Source: Paraburkholderia sp. (GTDB lineage: Bacteria > Pseudomonadota > Gammaproteobacteria > Burkholderiales > Burkholderiaceae). Taken from it: a stretch of DNA of 64,000 nt. Position 1 is the stretch's first letter. Every line of letters starts with the position of its first letter. Positions 35,903-45,393 of the stretch are shown in pieces. The notes below the pieces were generated by a model. It had not been told where the DNA came from. It saw nothing but the letters and a program-made list of their open reading frames with translations, and ran no database searches. Location: NCBI RefSeq assembly GCF_004298475.1, contig NZ_SCRP01000012.1, positions 62,001-126,000 on the forward strand, written 5' to 3'. A program made the translations under genes and the position numbers.

Positions 35903-36397
35903 CTCGCTCTCCTGAAGAGGGTTTCGGTCAGACCATTTGTAGCATGCTGAAATTCATGAATTAAAAGAGGGTAATTAAGAAAATGAAAAAATAACGATTT
36001 CAGCCTGCTCCGGATTTTCTATTAAGCAGATTAGCGAGTAAAAAATAAAATAAAAAATGGCGGGCGGGCAGAAAGATATTCTGCACGAGGGCGATGGCGG
36101 TGGCTGGAAATCGGTAAGAATGCGCCATAAGCCGCCAGTGTTTCAGGCCATCAGGCAGCGAGAATCCGCAAATCTTGCCGAAAATATTCGCTTATAAAAG
36201 GCCATCCGCATAACGATACATTTGGAGATACTTTTGCGCCTTGCGGAATCAATTTTTATCGCGCCATATTAGGGTTAATTCGGATGCGATTTAACGGTGC
36301 TGGCGCGCGGTGAGCGCCGCAATCCCTAACTTGATGACGCGATGGCCACGACACAGGCCCGTGGCTGTGATTCTTTTTTTGATCCGAGGTGCCGGAT
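35903..36397. promoter_or_regulatory. AT-rich divergent control region of the polysaccharide genes
   Basis: 495 bp between manC and bceB, clearly more AT-rich than the genes around it, especially 35940-36060. It should hold both promoters. A terminator-like element lies at its bceB end. Confidence 0.6.
36345..36380 (+). terminator. Possible attenuator in the bceB leader
   Basis: Two mutually exclusive stems, GCCACG/CGTGGC (36345-36350 with 36360-36365) and CACAG/CTGTG (36352-36356 with 36365-36369), precede a seven-T run (36374-36380), 17 bases before the bceB start. Stems are short, so this is tentative. Confidence 0.4.
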
Positions 36398-37777
36398 ATG
36401 TTTAGCGTTCTAGCCAGAATCATCGACGTTGCCGCCATTGCCGCGGGCGCGCTGGTCGCGGCCGCGCTGCATCACGGAAGGATCGTGCCGCTCAGCGACG
36501 CCGAAAGTATCGTGCTTGCGTTCAACTGCGTGCTGGCGATCTGGATGTTCCCCGCGTTCGGCATCTATCAGTCGTGGCGCGGCAAGTCGCTCTACGACCT
36601 CTTCGCCCGCGTGTGCATCGCCTGGATCGCCGCCGAAGCGACCGGCATCCTGCTCAGCTTCAGCGTGCACCGCGCGGATTCGCTGTCGCGGCTGTGGCTC
36701 GGATGGTGGGCCGTGGCTTCGGTGGTGCTCCTGATCCTGGCGAAGGCGCTCGGCTACATGGTGCTCAAGGGACTGCGCCGCGAAGGCTACAACCAGCGCG
36801 ACGTGGCAGTCGCGGGCGGCGACCGCTATGGACGCTTTCTCGTCGAGCAAATGCGCCAGCACCCGGAAGCGGGTTTTCGCCCCGTGCTGCTGTTCGATGA
36901 GGATTGCGATGCCGATGTCGAAGCCACGGTGGACGGCGTGCCGGTGGAGCGCAATCTTCCGGCGATGCTCGATCGCGTGCGCGAACACGGCATTCGCGAG
37001 CTTTGGCTGGCGCTGCCGATCTCGAAGGAGCGCACGATCCATCGCATCGTGACGGAACTGCGCGATGACTTCGTGAATATCCGCTTCATTCCGGATGTGC
37101 GCGCGCTGGCGCTATTCAGCCAGCCCGTCGTGGACCTGCTGGGTGTGCCCGCAATCAATCTGGCCGCGTCGCCGATCACGGATCTGCGCGTGCTGCCCAA
37201 GCGTGCGTTCGACTGGCTCTTCGCCGCGTGCGTCCTTGCGGCACTCGCGCCGCTTCTCGCGGTGATCGCCGTGGCAGTGAAGTGCTCGTCGCCGGGGCCG
37301 GTGCTGTTTCGCCAGCGTCGCAAAGGGCTCGACGGCAACGAATTCGAAATCTACAAGTTCCGCTCGATGAAGATGCATGCGGAAAGTGCGGGGCAGGTCA
37401 CGCAGGCGCGCCGCAACGATCCGCGCATCACGCGTGTGGGTGCATTCCTGCGTCGCACGAGCCTCGACGAACTGCCGCAGTTCATCAACGTGCTCAAGGG
37501 CGAGATGTCGGTGGTCGGGCCGCGCCCGCACGCGCTCGAACACGACGACATCTACAAGAATCTCGTGCGCGGCTACATGCAGCGCTATCGCATCAAGCCC
37601 GGCATTACGGGCTGGGCCCAGGTCAACGGCTTTCGCGGCGAAACGGATCGCGTGGAAAAAATGCGCGACCGCGTCCGTTTCGATCTGCATTACATGCAGC
37701 ACTGGAGCTTCATGTTCGATCTGAAGATCGTCGCGATGACGATGTGGAAAGGCTTCGCAGGACAAAACGCCTATTGA
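36398..37777 (+). CDS. bceB: Undecaprenyl-phosphate glucose-1-phosphate transferase (BceB)
   Basis: 459-residue polyprenyl glycosylphosphotransferase that primes the repeat unit by moving glucose-1-phosphate to undecaprenyl phosphate. It has four N-terminal helices (to about 125), a nucleotide-binding-like cytoplasmic domain, then a membrane re-entrant helix ([20 protein letters not shown]). The catalytic domain carries [46 protein letters not shown] and [16 protein letters not shown] lies before the ATG at 36398; a GTG three codons earlier is the alternative. First gene of the bceB-K unit. Confidence 0.9.
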   Translation: MFSVLARIIDVAAIAAGALVAAALHHGRIVPLSDAESIVLAFNCVLAIWMFPAFGIYQSWRGKSLYDLFARVCIAWIAAEATGILLSFSVHRADSLSRLWLGWWAVASVVLLILAKALGYMVLKGLRREGYNQRDVAVAGGDRYGRFLVEQMRQHPEAGFRPVLLFDEDCDADVEATVDGVPVERNLPAMLDRVREHGIRELWLALPISKERTIHRIVTELRDDFVNIRFIPDVRALALFSQPVVDLLGVPAINLAASPITDLRVLPKRAFDWLFAACVLAALAPLLAVIAVAVKCSSPGPVLFRQRRKGLDGNEFEIYKFRSMKMHAESAGQVTQARRNDPRITRVGAFLRRTSLDELPQFINVLKGEMSVVGPRPHALEHDDIYKNLVRGYMQRYRIKPGITGWAQVNGFRGETDRVEKMRDRVRFDLHYMQHWSFMFDLKIVAMTMWKGFAGQNAY

Positions 37778-37867
37778 GCCGGGCGGGCACGCGGCGCGCG
37801 ATAGAGCCGCCGGTCCCGCCGCCGGTCATACGGTAGGCAATCGGAAATCACTTTATTTGAGGTGGGC

Positions 37868-39283
37868 ATGAATCTGACGATCATTGGCAGCGGTTATGTG
37901 GGTCTCGTAACGGGCGCGTGTCTGGCCGACATCGGCAACGACGTGTTCTGCCTCGATGTCGACGCACGCAAGATCGAAATGCTCAATCAGGGTATCGTGC
38001 CGATTCACGAGCCGGGTCTGCAGGAGATCATCGAACGCAACCGCCGCGCGCGGCGCCTGACGTTCTCCACGGATGTCGCCGCCGCCGTCGCGCACGGCGA
38101 CGTCCAGTTCATCGCGGTCGGCACGCCGCCCGACGAGGACGGTTCGGCCGACCTGCAATACGTGCTGGCCGCTGCGCGCAATATCGGGCGGCACATGAAC
38201 GGATTCAAGGTGATCGTCGACAAATCGACCGTGCCGGTGGGCACCGCCGCGCTTGTGCACGACGCCATTGCAAGCGAATTGCGCAAGCGCGGTCAATCGC
38301 ACATGTTTTCGGTGATGTCGAATCCCGAGTTTCTGAAAGAGGGCGCAGCGGTGGAAGATTTCGCGCGGCCCGATCGCATCGTGCTCGGCGGCAATGACGA
38401 CGTGCCGGGCGAGCGCGCGAAGGAAATGATGAAGCGCCTTTACGCGCCGTTCAACCGCAATCACGAACGCACGCTGTATATGGACGTCGCGTCGGCCGAA
38501 TTCACGAAGTATGCGGCGAATGCGATGCTCGCCACGCGCATCTCGTTCATGAACGAACTCGCGAATCTGGCCGACCGCGTGGGGGCCGATATCGAATCGG
38601 TGCGCCGCGGCGTCGGTTCGGACCCGCGCATCGGCTATGACTTTCTGTACGCGGGCTGCGGCTACGGCGGCTCGTGTTTTCCGAAGGATGTAAAAGCGCT
38701 GATGCGCACGGCGGAAGATTTCGGCGACCCGCTGCAGATTCTCCGTGCGGTCGAATCGGTCAACAACGCGCAAAAGCTCGTCCTCGCGCAAAAGATCGTC
38801 ACGCGCTTCGGCTCGGATCTGTGCGGAAGGACCTTCGCGGTCTGGGGGCTCGCGTTCAAGCCGAATACCGACGACATGCGCGAAGCGCCGAGCCGCACGC
38901 TGATCGCCGAACTGCTCGCGCGCGGCGCGAGCGTGCGCGCCTACGACCCGGTTGCGGGCGGCGAGGCACGGCGCGTGCTCGCACTCGATCTGGCGAACGT
39001 GCCCGATCAGGCCGCGCGGCTCACCTACGCGAGCGATGCGATGGATGCCGTGGACGGCGCCGATGCGGTTGTCATCGCAACTGAATGGAAGGCATTCAAG
39101 GCGCCCGATTTCGACGTGCTGAAAGCGCGGCTGAAGTCGCCGATCGTATTCGACGGCCGCAATCTTTACGATCCGCCCGCGCTTCAGGAACTCGGCATCG
39201 AATATCACGCCGTGGGCCGCGCGAGTGCGACGCATTCGGCACGCGCACGCGCCGAGTCCGCTGTGCGGACCCAGGCCGCGTAA
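37868..39283 (+). CDS. bceC: UDP-glucose 6-dehydrogenase (BceC)
   Basis: 471-residue enzyme oxidising UDP-glucose to UDP-glucuronate with NAD. The Rossmann motif GSGYVGL is at 7-13. Family stretches include [54 protein letters not shown] and the catalytic Cys270 in [14 protein letters not shown]. The substrate UDP-glucose comes from the galU gene 20 kb away in the same region. GAGG precedes the ATG at 37868; an in-frame GTG six bases upstream is less likely. Confidence 0.92.
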   Translation: MNLTIIGSGYVGLVTGACLADIGNDVFCLDVDARKIEMLNQGIVPIHEPGLQEIIERNRRARRLTFSTDVAAAVAHGDVQFIAVGTPPDEDGSADLQYVLAAARNIGRHMNGFKVIVDKSTVPVGTAALVHDAIASELRKRGQSHMFSVMSNPEFLKEGAAVEDFARPDRIVLGGNDDVPGERAKEMMKRLYAPFNRNHERTLYMDVASAEFTKYAANAMLATRISFMNELANLADRVGADIESVRRGVGSDPRIGYDFLYAGCGYGGSCFPKDVKALMRTAEDFGDPLQILRAVESVNNAQKLVLAQKIVTRFGSDLCGRTFAVWGLAFKPNTDDMREAPSRTLIAELLARGASVRAYDPVAGGEARRVLALDLANVPDQAARLTYASDAMDAVDGADAVVIATEWKAFKAPDFDVLKARLKSPIVFDGRNLYDPPALQELGIEYHAVGRASATHSARARAESAVRTQAA

Positions 39284-39344
39284 TCGCAGCGCTCACCGCA
39301 ACAACGGGCAATAAAGCGCAATAAAGGGCAACAAAGGGGCTGCC

Positions 39345-39791
39345 ATGTTTCAGGACGTGTTGATTGTCTGTCACGCGAACGTCTGCCGCTCGCCAGCGGC
39401 GGAGCAACTGTTTCGTGCGGTCTCGCGCGAACGCGCTGGCGAGCGCAAGCACGCGTTCCATTCGGCGGGCATTCACGCGAAGGAAGGCGCGGACATGGAT
39501 CCGGTGATGCAGCGCCTGCTCGAAGAACGGGGCGTGGCCGTGGGCGAGCATCGCGCGCGCCGTCTCACGCGGCGTCTCGTGCGCGCCGCCGACCTCGTGC
39601 TCGTCACGGAGCGCAAGCAGGTGTCCGTGATCGAGCGCATCGAACCCACCGCGCGCGGCAAGGTGTTCGCGCTCGGCAAGTGGGAAAACTCGGATGTCGC
39701 AGATCCGCACGGCCTCGATGAGGGCGTGTATTGCGACAGTCTCGAACTGATGGATCGTCTGGTGAAGGGATGGATGAGCCGAATATGCTAA
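39345..39791 (+). CDS. bceD: Low-molecular-weight protein tyrosine phosphatase (BceD, Wzb-like)
   Basis: 148 residues with the active-site CX5R loop at 9-15 (CHANVCR, then SPAAEQLF) and the general-acid Asp in SDVADPHGLDEG. It would dephosphorylate the BceF tyrosine kinase and so set the cycling needed for polymer export. The motif departs from the usual CxGNxCRSP at its third and fourth positions (HAN in place of xGN). The stop overlaps the next start by 7 bases. Confidence 0.9.
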   Translation: MFQDVLIVCHANVCRSPAAEQLFRAVSRERAGERKHAFHSAGIHAKEGADMDPVMQRLLEERGVAVGEHRARRLTRRLVRAADLVLVTERKQVSVIERIEPTARGKVFALGKWENSDVADPHGLDEGVYCDSLELMDRLVKGWMSRIC

Positions 39792-40954
39792 GGAAAAAAC
39801 TCACTGTAGTGCTGGCGCTGAGCGCGTTCGTTTCGGCATGCTCCACGGCGCCCGGCAACTACCTCGATACGTCGCGACTGCACGAGGAACCGTCGAATCA
39901 GCCGAAACAGCAGTTGACGGTGCATCTGATCGACTCGCAACTCGTCATGCAGCAGGCCCAGGTTGCGGCGACGCCGCAGGTGATGCCGCCATCGCGCTAT
40001 CACGACGCGGCGAATTACATCTATCACATCGCGCCGCAGGACATCCTCGGCGTGACCGTCTTCGATCACCCGGAACTCACGACGCCGCAGGGCTCGACGT
40101 TCTCGGCGGGCGGCAATACCACGCAGACCGTGGGTCAGGCGCTCGCGCAGCCCTATACGAGCGCGCTGCCGGGGCAGGCCGATCCATACGGGCAGACGGT
40201 CGCTGCGGACGGAACGATCTACTTCCCGTTCGTCGGGCGCGTGCGCGCGGCGGGCAAGACGCCGGGCCAGTTGCGCGACCAGCTCGCGTCGGGACTCGGG
40301 CCATACGTGAAGAACCCGCAGGTGGACGTGCGCGTGCTCGCTTACCGCAGCCAGAAAGTGCAGGTGACGGGCGACGTGAAGACGCCAGGTCCGCTCGCCA
40401 TGAGCGACGTGCCGCTGACGCTCATCGATGCGATTACGCGCTCGGGCGGCACGACCGATAACGCCGACATCAACCGCGTGCGTCTCACGCGCGGCGGCAA
40501 GCTCTACGTGCTCGACGCGGACCGCATGCTCGATGGCGGCGATGCGAGCCAGAACGTGATGCTTCAGGACGGCGACGTCATCAACATTCCGGATCGCACG
40601 GATAGCCGGATTTTCGTGATGGGCGAGGTGAAAACGCCGACGCAGACGAGCCTGATCCGCGGAAAGCTCACGATTGCCGACGCGCTTACGCAGGCGGGCG
40701 GCATTCTCGACACCGATGCGAACCCGCGCCAGGTCTTTGTGATGCGCGGGATGAAAGACAACCCCACTCAGCCGGATATCTACCGGCTCGACATGACGCA
40801 ACCGGACGCGATCATGCTTTCGTCGCAATTCCAGCTCAAGCCGCTGGATGTCGTGTACGTCGGCACGGCCGCCTCGACTACCTTCAACCGCGTGTTGCAG
40901 CAGGTGCTGCCGACCATCCAGACCGTTTTCTATCTCAAGCAGATCGCGAAGTGA
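39785..40954 (+). CDS. bceE: Polysaccharide export outer-membrane lipoprotein (BceE, Wza-like)
   Basis: 389 residues. The lipoprotein signal has Cys19 in FVSAC. The poly_export domain starts at YHIAPQDILGVTVFDHPELT and is followed by SLBB-type domains (VQVTGDVKTPGPLAMSDVPL; IFVMGEVKTPTQTSLIRGKL). It forms the export channel across periplasm and outer membrane. The ATG at 39785 gives a compact lipoprotein signal; an ATG five codons upstream is also possible. It overlaps bceD. Confidence 0.9.
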   Translation: MLRKKLTVVLALSAFVSACSTAPGNYLDTSRLHEEPSNQPKQQLTVHLIDSQLVMQQAQVAATPQVMPPSRYHDAANYIYHIAPQDILGVTVFDHPELTTPQGSTFSAGGNTTQTVGQALAQPYTSALPGQADPYGQTVAADGTIYFPFVGRVRAAGKTPGQLRDQLASGLGPYVKNPQVDVRVLAYRSQKVQVTGDVKTPGPLAMSDVPLTLIDAITRSGGTTDNADINRVRLTRGGKLYVLDADRMLDGGDASQNVMLQDGDVINIPDRTDSRIFVMGEVKTPTQTSLIRGKLTIADALTQAGGILDTDANPRQVFVMRGMKDNPTQPDIYRLDMTQPDAIMLSSQFQLKPLDVVYVGTAASTTFNRVLQQVLPTIQTVFYLKQIAK

Positions 40955-41021
40955 TGCGTGTGCTGCCTCAGTACGAAGACGAACACAGTCAGGAGCAACA
41001 CTTACTCATGGGGATCGAAAC

Positions 41022-43250
41022 GTGAGCATGCAAATCATCCCGCAGGCGGCCCCGGCGGCTCGCACCGAAGAAGAGGACGTGGTCCTCGGCCAGCTACTGC
41101 GCGTCATTCTCGACGACATCGTCTGGCTCCTCGCCATTGCGGCGGCTGTGATCGGCATCGCCGTGTTTTATTGCTACGTGGCGAAGCCGGTCTATACGGC
41201 CGATACGCAGGTCCGCGTCGAGCCGGCCGACTACACGTCACAGGCGCTTACGCAAACGCAGACCGGCGCGGCGATCAATAGCGGATCGTCCGCGTCGCTG
41301 CCGACCGACGCCGAAATCGCGATGATCAAGAGCCGCAGCGTGGTCGAGCCGGTGGTCGACAAGTTCAAGCTGAACTTCTCCGTCGCACCCGTCTCGCTTC
41401 CGGTGCTCGGCAATCTGGCGAACCGGCTTGCAACGCCGGGTACGCCCGCGAAACCATGGCTCGGGCTCGACAAGTTCGCGTGGGGCGGCGAAATCGCCGA
41501 CATCGATTCGATCGACGTGACGCCTGCGCTCGAAGGCAAGAAGCTCACGTTGACGGCATTGTCGAACGGACGCTTCGTCCTGCACAGTCCGGACGGCGAG
41601 CGCCTGCTCGAAGGCGTGGCGGGCGAGACTGCACAGGGCAATGGCGTGACGTTGCTGGTGAACCGGCTTGTTGCGCGCCCAGGCACGCGTTTTACCGTGG
41701 TCCGCATGAACAACCTCGATGCGATCACGGCATTCCAGAACGCAATCACGGTGCAGGAAGAGGGCAAGCAAACGGGCGTGATCGACATCGCGCTCGAAGA
41801 TACCGATGCCGTGCGCGCGGCCGAAATCGCCAATGCGCTTGCGCAGTCGTATCTGCGCGTGCACGTTGCGAGCAAGCAGGCCGACGCAAGCAAGATGCTC
41901 GACTTCCTGCGCAGCGAGCAGCCGCGCCTGAAGGCCGACCTCGAAAATGCCGAAGCCGCGCTCACGGCCTACCAGAGCAAGTCCGGTTCGATCAATGCGA
42001 GCGACGAGGCGAAGATCTATCTGGAAGGCAGCGTGCAGTACGAGCAGCAGATTTCCGCCCTTCAATTGCAGATCGCTTCGCTGCAACAACGCTTTGGCGA
42101 CGCGCATCCGGTGCTGATCGCCGCGCACAAGCAGCTTACCGAGCTGGAAGGCGAACGCGCCAAATACGACACGCGTTTTCGCGATCTGCCCGCGACGGAA
42201 GTTAAAGCCGTGCAATTGCAACGCGACGCCAAGGTGGCCGAAGACATTTACGTGCTGCTGCTGAACCGTATTCAGGAGCTGGCGGTTCAGCGCGTGGGCA
42301 CGGGCGGCAACGTGCATATCGTCGATGCGGCGATGCGTCCGGGTAAACCTGCGAAGCCGAAGAAACTGCTGATCATTTCGGCCGCGTCGCTGCTCGGCCT
42401 GATTGTCGGCACCGGTTTCGTGCTGATGCGCCGCAATATGTTCAAGGGCATCGTCGATGCCGACCAGATCGAGCGCGCATTCCAGTTGCCGGTTTTTGGC
42501 CTCGTGCCGATGTCCACGGAGCAGACGGCGCTCGAAAAGCGCGCACCGATTCGCGGCGGCACGCGCATGCGCGAAGTGCTCGCGAACGTGCACCCGAAGG
42601 ACCTCACGGTCGAAAGCCTGCGCAGCCTGCGCACCTCGCTGCAATTCAGCGTGATGGATGCGCGCAATCGCGTGGTGATGCTGACCGGTTCAGTGCCCGG
42701 CGTCGGCAAGAGCTTTATCACCGCGAATCTGGCCGTGCTGCTTGCGCACTCGGGCAAGCGCGTGCTGATGATCGACGGCGACATGCGGCGCGGCACGCTG
42801 GAACGCTACCTCGGCGGCTCGCAGGAGAACGGTTTTTCCGAACTGCTCTCGGGCCAGATCTCGCTCGATGAATCCATTCGCGCGACCGAAGTGGACAACC
42901 TGCATTTCATCTCTTGCGGGCGCCGTCCGCCCAATCCGTCCGAACTGCTGATGTCGCCGCGCCTTGGCCAATACCTCGAAGGGCTGTCGCAGCGCTATGA
43001 CGTGCTGCTGATCGACACGCCGCCGGTGCTTGCCGTGACCGACGCCGCCATCATCGGCGGACATGCGGGCTCGACGTTCCTCGTGCTGCGCTCGGGCATG
43101 CATTCGGAAGGCGAGATTGCCGATACGCTCAAGCGTCTTCGCAATGCGGGCGTGCGCGTGCAAGGCGGCATCTTCAATGCGGTGCCGCAGCGTGCGCGCG
43201 GCAGCTATGCGTACGGTTACGCGGCCGCGCAGGAATATTTGAGCGCCTGA
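41022..43250 (+). CDS. bceF: Polysaccharide biosynthesis tyrosine autokinase (BceF, Wzc-like)
   Basis: 742-residue inner-membrane co-polymerase and BY-kinase. A Wzz-type domain with a first helix (IVWLLAIAAAVIGIAVFYCY) is followed by a long periplasmic coiled coil with GNRV-type regions. A second helix at about 470 leads to the kinase domain: Walker A SVPGVGKSF (about 556-564), Walker A' VLMIDGDMRRG and Walker B LLIDTPP. The C-terminus is a Tyr cluster (YAYGYAAAQEYL), the autophosphorylation tail removed by BceD. The GTG at 41022 has GGGGAT seven bases upstream; the ATG at 41028 is the alternative. Confidence 0.9.
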   Translation: MSMQIIPQAAPAARTEEEDVVLGQLLRVILDDIVWLLAIAAAVIGIAVFYCYVAKPVYTADTQVRVEPADYTSQALTQTQTGAAINSGSSASLPTDAEIAMIKSRSVVEPVVDKFKLNFSVAPVSLPVLGNLANRLATPGTPAKPWLGLDKFAWGGEIADIDSIDVTPALEGKKLTLTALSNGRFVLHSPDGERLLEGVAGETAQGNGVTLLVNRLVARPGTRFTVVRMNNLDAITAFQNAITVQEEGKQTGVIDIALEDTDAVRAAEIANALAQSYLRVHVASKQADASKMLDFLRSEQPRLKADLENAEAALTAYQSKSGSINASDEAKIYLEGSVQYEQQISALQLQIASLQQRFGDAHPVLIAAHKQLTELEGERAKYDTRFRDLPATEVKAVQLQRDAKVAEDIYVLLLNRIQELAVQRVGTGGNVHIVDAAMRPGKPAKPKKLLIISAASLLGLIVGTGFVLMRRNMFKGIVDADQIERAFQLPVFGLVPMSTEQTALEKRAPIRGGTRMREVLANVHPKDLTVESLRSLRTSLQFSVMDARNRVVMLTGSVPGVGKSFITANLAVLLAHSGKRVLMIDGDMRRGTLERYLGGSQENGFSELLSGQISLDESIRATEVDNLHFISCGRRPPNPSELLMSPRLGQYLEGLSQRYDVLLIDTPPVLAVTDAAIIGGHAGSTFLVLRSGMHSEGEIADTLKRLRNAGVRVQGGIFNAVPQRARGSYAYGYAAAQEYLSA

Positions 43251-43253
43251 TTC

Positions 43254-44213
43254 ATGGATCGACATCATTCAAGCATCGAGCGCGCCGTTCGCGTGACCGT
43301 ACTCGTGCCGACGTATCGCCGTCCCGAGGATCTGGCGCGCTGCCTGTCCGCACTGCTGTGTCAGGCGCGCTCGCCGGAGCAGATTGTTGTGGTCGCACGT
43401 GCCGACGATGAAGCGACGCACGCGTGTCTTGCCGAACACGTAACGCCGCGCGTGTTGAACGTGGAGGTGGCGATAGTCGACGCGCCGGGGCAGGTGGCCG
43501 CGCTCAATCGCGGGCTCGAAGCCGCGACGGGCGACGTAATTGCGATCACCGACGACGATGCCGCGCCGCGCAGCGACTGGGTCGCGCGCATTGCGGCGGC
43601 ATTCGAGGCCGATCCGAAGCTGGGCGCGCTCGGCGGGCGCGACTGGGTCCACGAAGCGGGGCGCGTGCTCGACGGCGAGCGCGAACTGGTCGGCAAGCTG
43701 CGGCCTTCGGGCCGCATTGTCGGCAATCATCATCTCGGCGTGGGCAAAGCGCGCGAAGTCGATCTGCTCAAGGGCGCCAATATGAGCTACCGGCGCGCGG
43801 CAATCGGCAGCCTGCGTTTTGACGCGCGTTTGCGCGGCAGCGGCGCACAGACGCACAACGACATGGCCTTCAGCATGGGCGTGAAGCGCGCGGGCTGGAA
43901 GCTCGTCTACGACCCGCTCGTCGCTGTCGATCACTATCCTGCGACGCGTCCCGGCGAAGACCCGCGCAACGCGCAGACGCTCGCGTCCATGCGCAACGCC
44001 GCGTTCAATCTGCATCTGATTCTTCGCGGCCATCTTTCGCCGCTGCATCGCGAGACCGCATGGTGGTGGTATGCGCTCGTCGGCACGCATGTTTATCCGG
44101 GGCTGCTGCACGCCGGACTCGGCGCGCTGCGCGCCGGATCGCCGGGCGACGCCTTCGCGCGCTGGCGCGCGGTGCGCAACGGCGCACGCGAGGCGCGCCG
44201 CGCGCTTGCATAG
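43254..44213 (+). CDS. bceG: Family 2 glycosyltransferase (BceG)
   Basis: 319-residue GT-A fold inverting glycosyltransferase. It opens VTVLVPTYRRPEDLARCLSA, has the metal-binding motif TDDDAAP (the DxD equivalent), and KGANMSYRRAAI with GAQTHNDMAFSM as acceptor/catalytic region. It adds one sugar to the lipid-linked repeat at the cytoplasmic face. It starts 3 bp after the bceF stop with no strong ribosome-binding site, which suggests translational coupling. Confidence 0.85.
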   Translation: MDRHHSSIERAVRVTVLVPTYRRPEDLARCLSALLCQARSPEQIVVVARADDEATHACLAEHVTPRVLNVEVAIVDAPGQVAALNRGLEAATGDVIAITDDDAAPRSDWVARIAAAFEADPKLGALGGRDWVHEAGRVLDGERELVGKLRPSGRIVGNHHLGVGKAREVDLLKGANMSYRRAAIGSLRFDARLRGSGAQTHNDMAFSMGVKRAGWKLVYDPLVAVDHYPATRPGEDPRNAQTLASMRNAAFNLHLILRGHLSPLHRETAWWWYALVGTHVYPGLLHAGLGALRAGSPGDAFARWRAVRNGAREARRALA

Positions 44214-44245
44214 CGCGTGGCCCACGATTACACGGAGGACCCTGA

Positions 44246-45391
44246 ATGAGTAGTACGCAAGTCCACGTTCATCTGTTTTACGGCGCCGATCCGCGCCGCT
44301 ATCGCAAGGGCGAGAACATCGGCAGCCTGTACGGCTACCATCACGCCCAATCCCCTGAATTCGCACTCGATTATTCGCGCGATACCGACGAACGCGTGCC
44401 CGTGCGTTTTTTGCGGCGCGCACTGAAGACGGTGTGCGGCTTCGATTTCATCCATACATGGCGCAATCGCCGCGCGATTCTGCAATCGGACGTGATCTGG
44501 ACGCACACGGAGCAGGAGCATCTGGCCGTGGCGCTGCTCTTGCTGATGCATGCGCGCAAGGGCGGTGAGCGCCCGCTATTGCTCGCACAGAGCGTGTGGC
44601 TGCTCGATCGCTGGACGAACTACAGTGCGTTGCGCCGCGCGTTTTATCGCAAGCTGCTCGCGCGCGCCGATCTGCTCACCACGCTGGCAAGCGAAAACGC
44701 GGCGCTCTGCGGGCGCTATTTCGGCCGCGAAGCGCGCCGCGTGCTTTACGGCCTGAATACCAACGATTTTCCGCTGTGCCCGCCCACGCGCTGGCAGCCG
44801 CATGAGCCGGTGCGCATCGCGGCCATCGGCAACGATCGCGACCGCGACTGGACGACGCTCGTTGGCGCGCTGGGCAACGACCCGCGCTATGAAGTGCGCA
44901 TTGCCACGCGCCGTCGCATGCCGTCCTCTGCGCGCGCATCGAATGTGGAGATCGTGCGCGTGTCGGGCCTGACGCAACAGCACGCGCTTTACGCGTGGGC
45001 CGACCTGATCGTCGTGCCGTTGCGCCAGAACACGCACGCCTCCGGCATCACCGTCATGCTGGAGGCCGCCGCGCTCGGCAAGCCGATGATCGCGACGAAA
45101 GTCGGCGCACTCGACGATTATTTCGACGAGCGGGCTGTTTCCTGGATCGAGCCGTCCAGTCCGCAGCAATTGCGCGATGCGGTGAATGCGTTGGCAACGA
45201 ATCCGGCGCGCGCGCTCGATCAGGCTCGCGCCGCCTGCGAGCAATTGCGCACGCGCGATCTGACGACCCAGCATTTTGCCGGGCAGCACGTGCAACTCAC
45301 GCGCGAAATGCTGCTCGCACGCGACGCGCAGTACGCGCGCACGGCGGCGGGAACGTCGTCTGCCGCGCGCGGGCTGCCGCGAGGAATGTGA
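44246..45391 (+). CDS. bceH: Glycosyltransferase, GT-B fold (BceH)
   Basis: 381 residues. The weakly conserved N-terminal half includes WTHTEQEHLAVALLL. The C-terminal half is typical GT-B: RIAAIGNDRDRDW, YAWADLIVVPLRQNTHASGI and TVMLEAAALGKPMIATKVGA, the donor-binding EX7E-like region. It probably transfers one sugar of the repeat unit; donor unknown. GGAGGA before the ATG. The stop is 2 bp before bceI. Confidence 0.82.
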   Translation: MSSTQVHVHLFYGADPRRYRKGENIGSLYGYHHAQSPEFALDYSRDTDERVPVRFLRRALKTVCGFDFIHTWRNRRAILQSDVIWTHTEQEHLAVALLLLMHARKGGERPLLLAQSVWLLDRWTNYSALRRAFYRKLLARADLLTTLASENAALCGRYFGREARRVLYGLNTNDFPLCPPTRWQPHEPVRIAAIGNDRDRDWTTLVGALGNDPRYEVRIATRRRMPSSARASNVEIVRVSGLTQQHALYAWADLIVVPLRQNTHASGITVMLEAAALGKPMIATKVGALDDYFDERAVSWIEPSSPQQLRDAVNALATNPARALDQARAACEQLRTRDLTTQHFAGQHVQLTREMLLARDAQYARTAAGTSSAARGLPRGM

Positions 45392-45393
45392 CG

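Noticed and set aside
36085..36100. GGCGGTGGC resembling the RfaH ops element (GGCGGTAG) upstream of bceB
   Set aside because: One core base differs and no other JUMPstart feature is present; GC-rich 9-mers of this type are common here.
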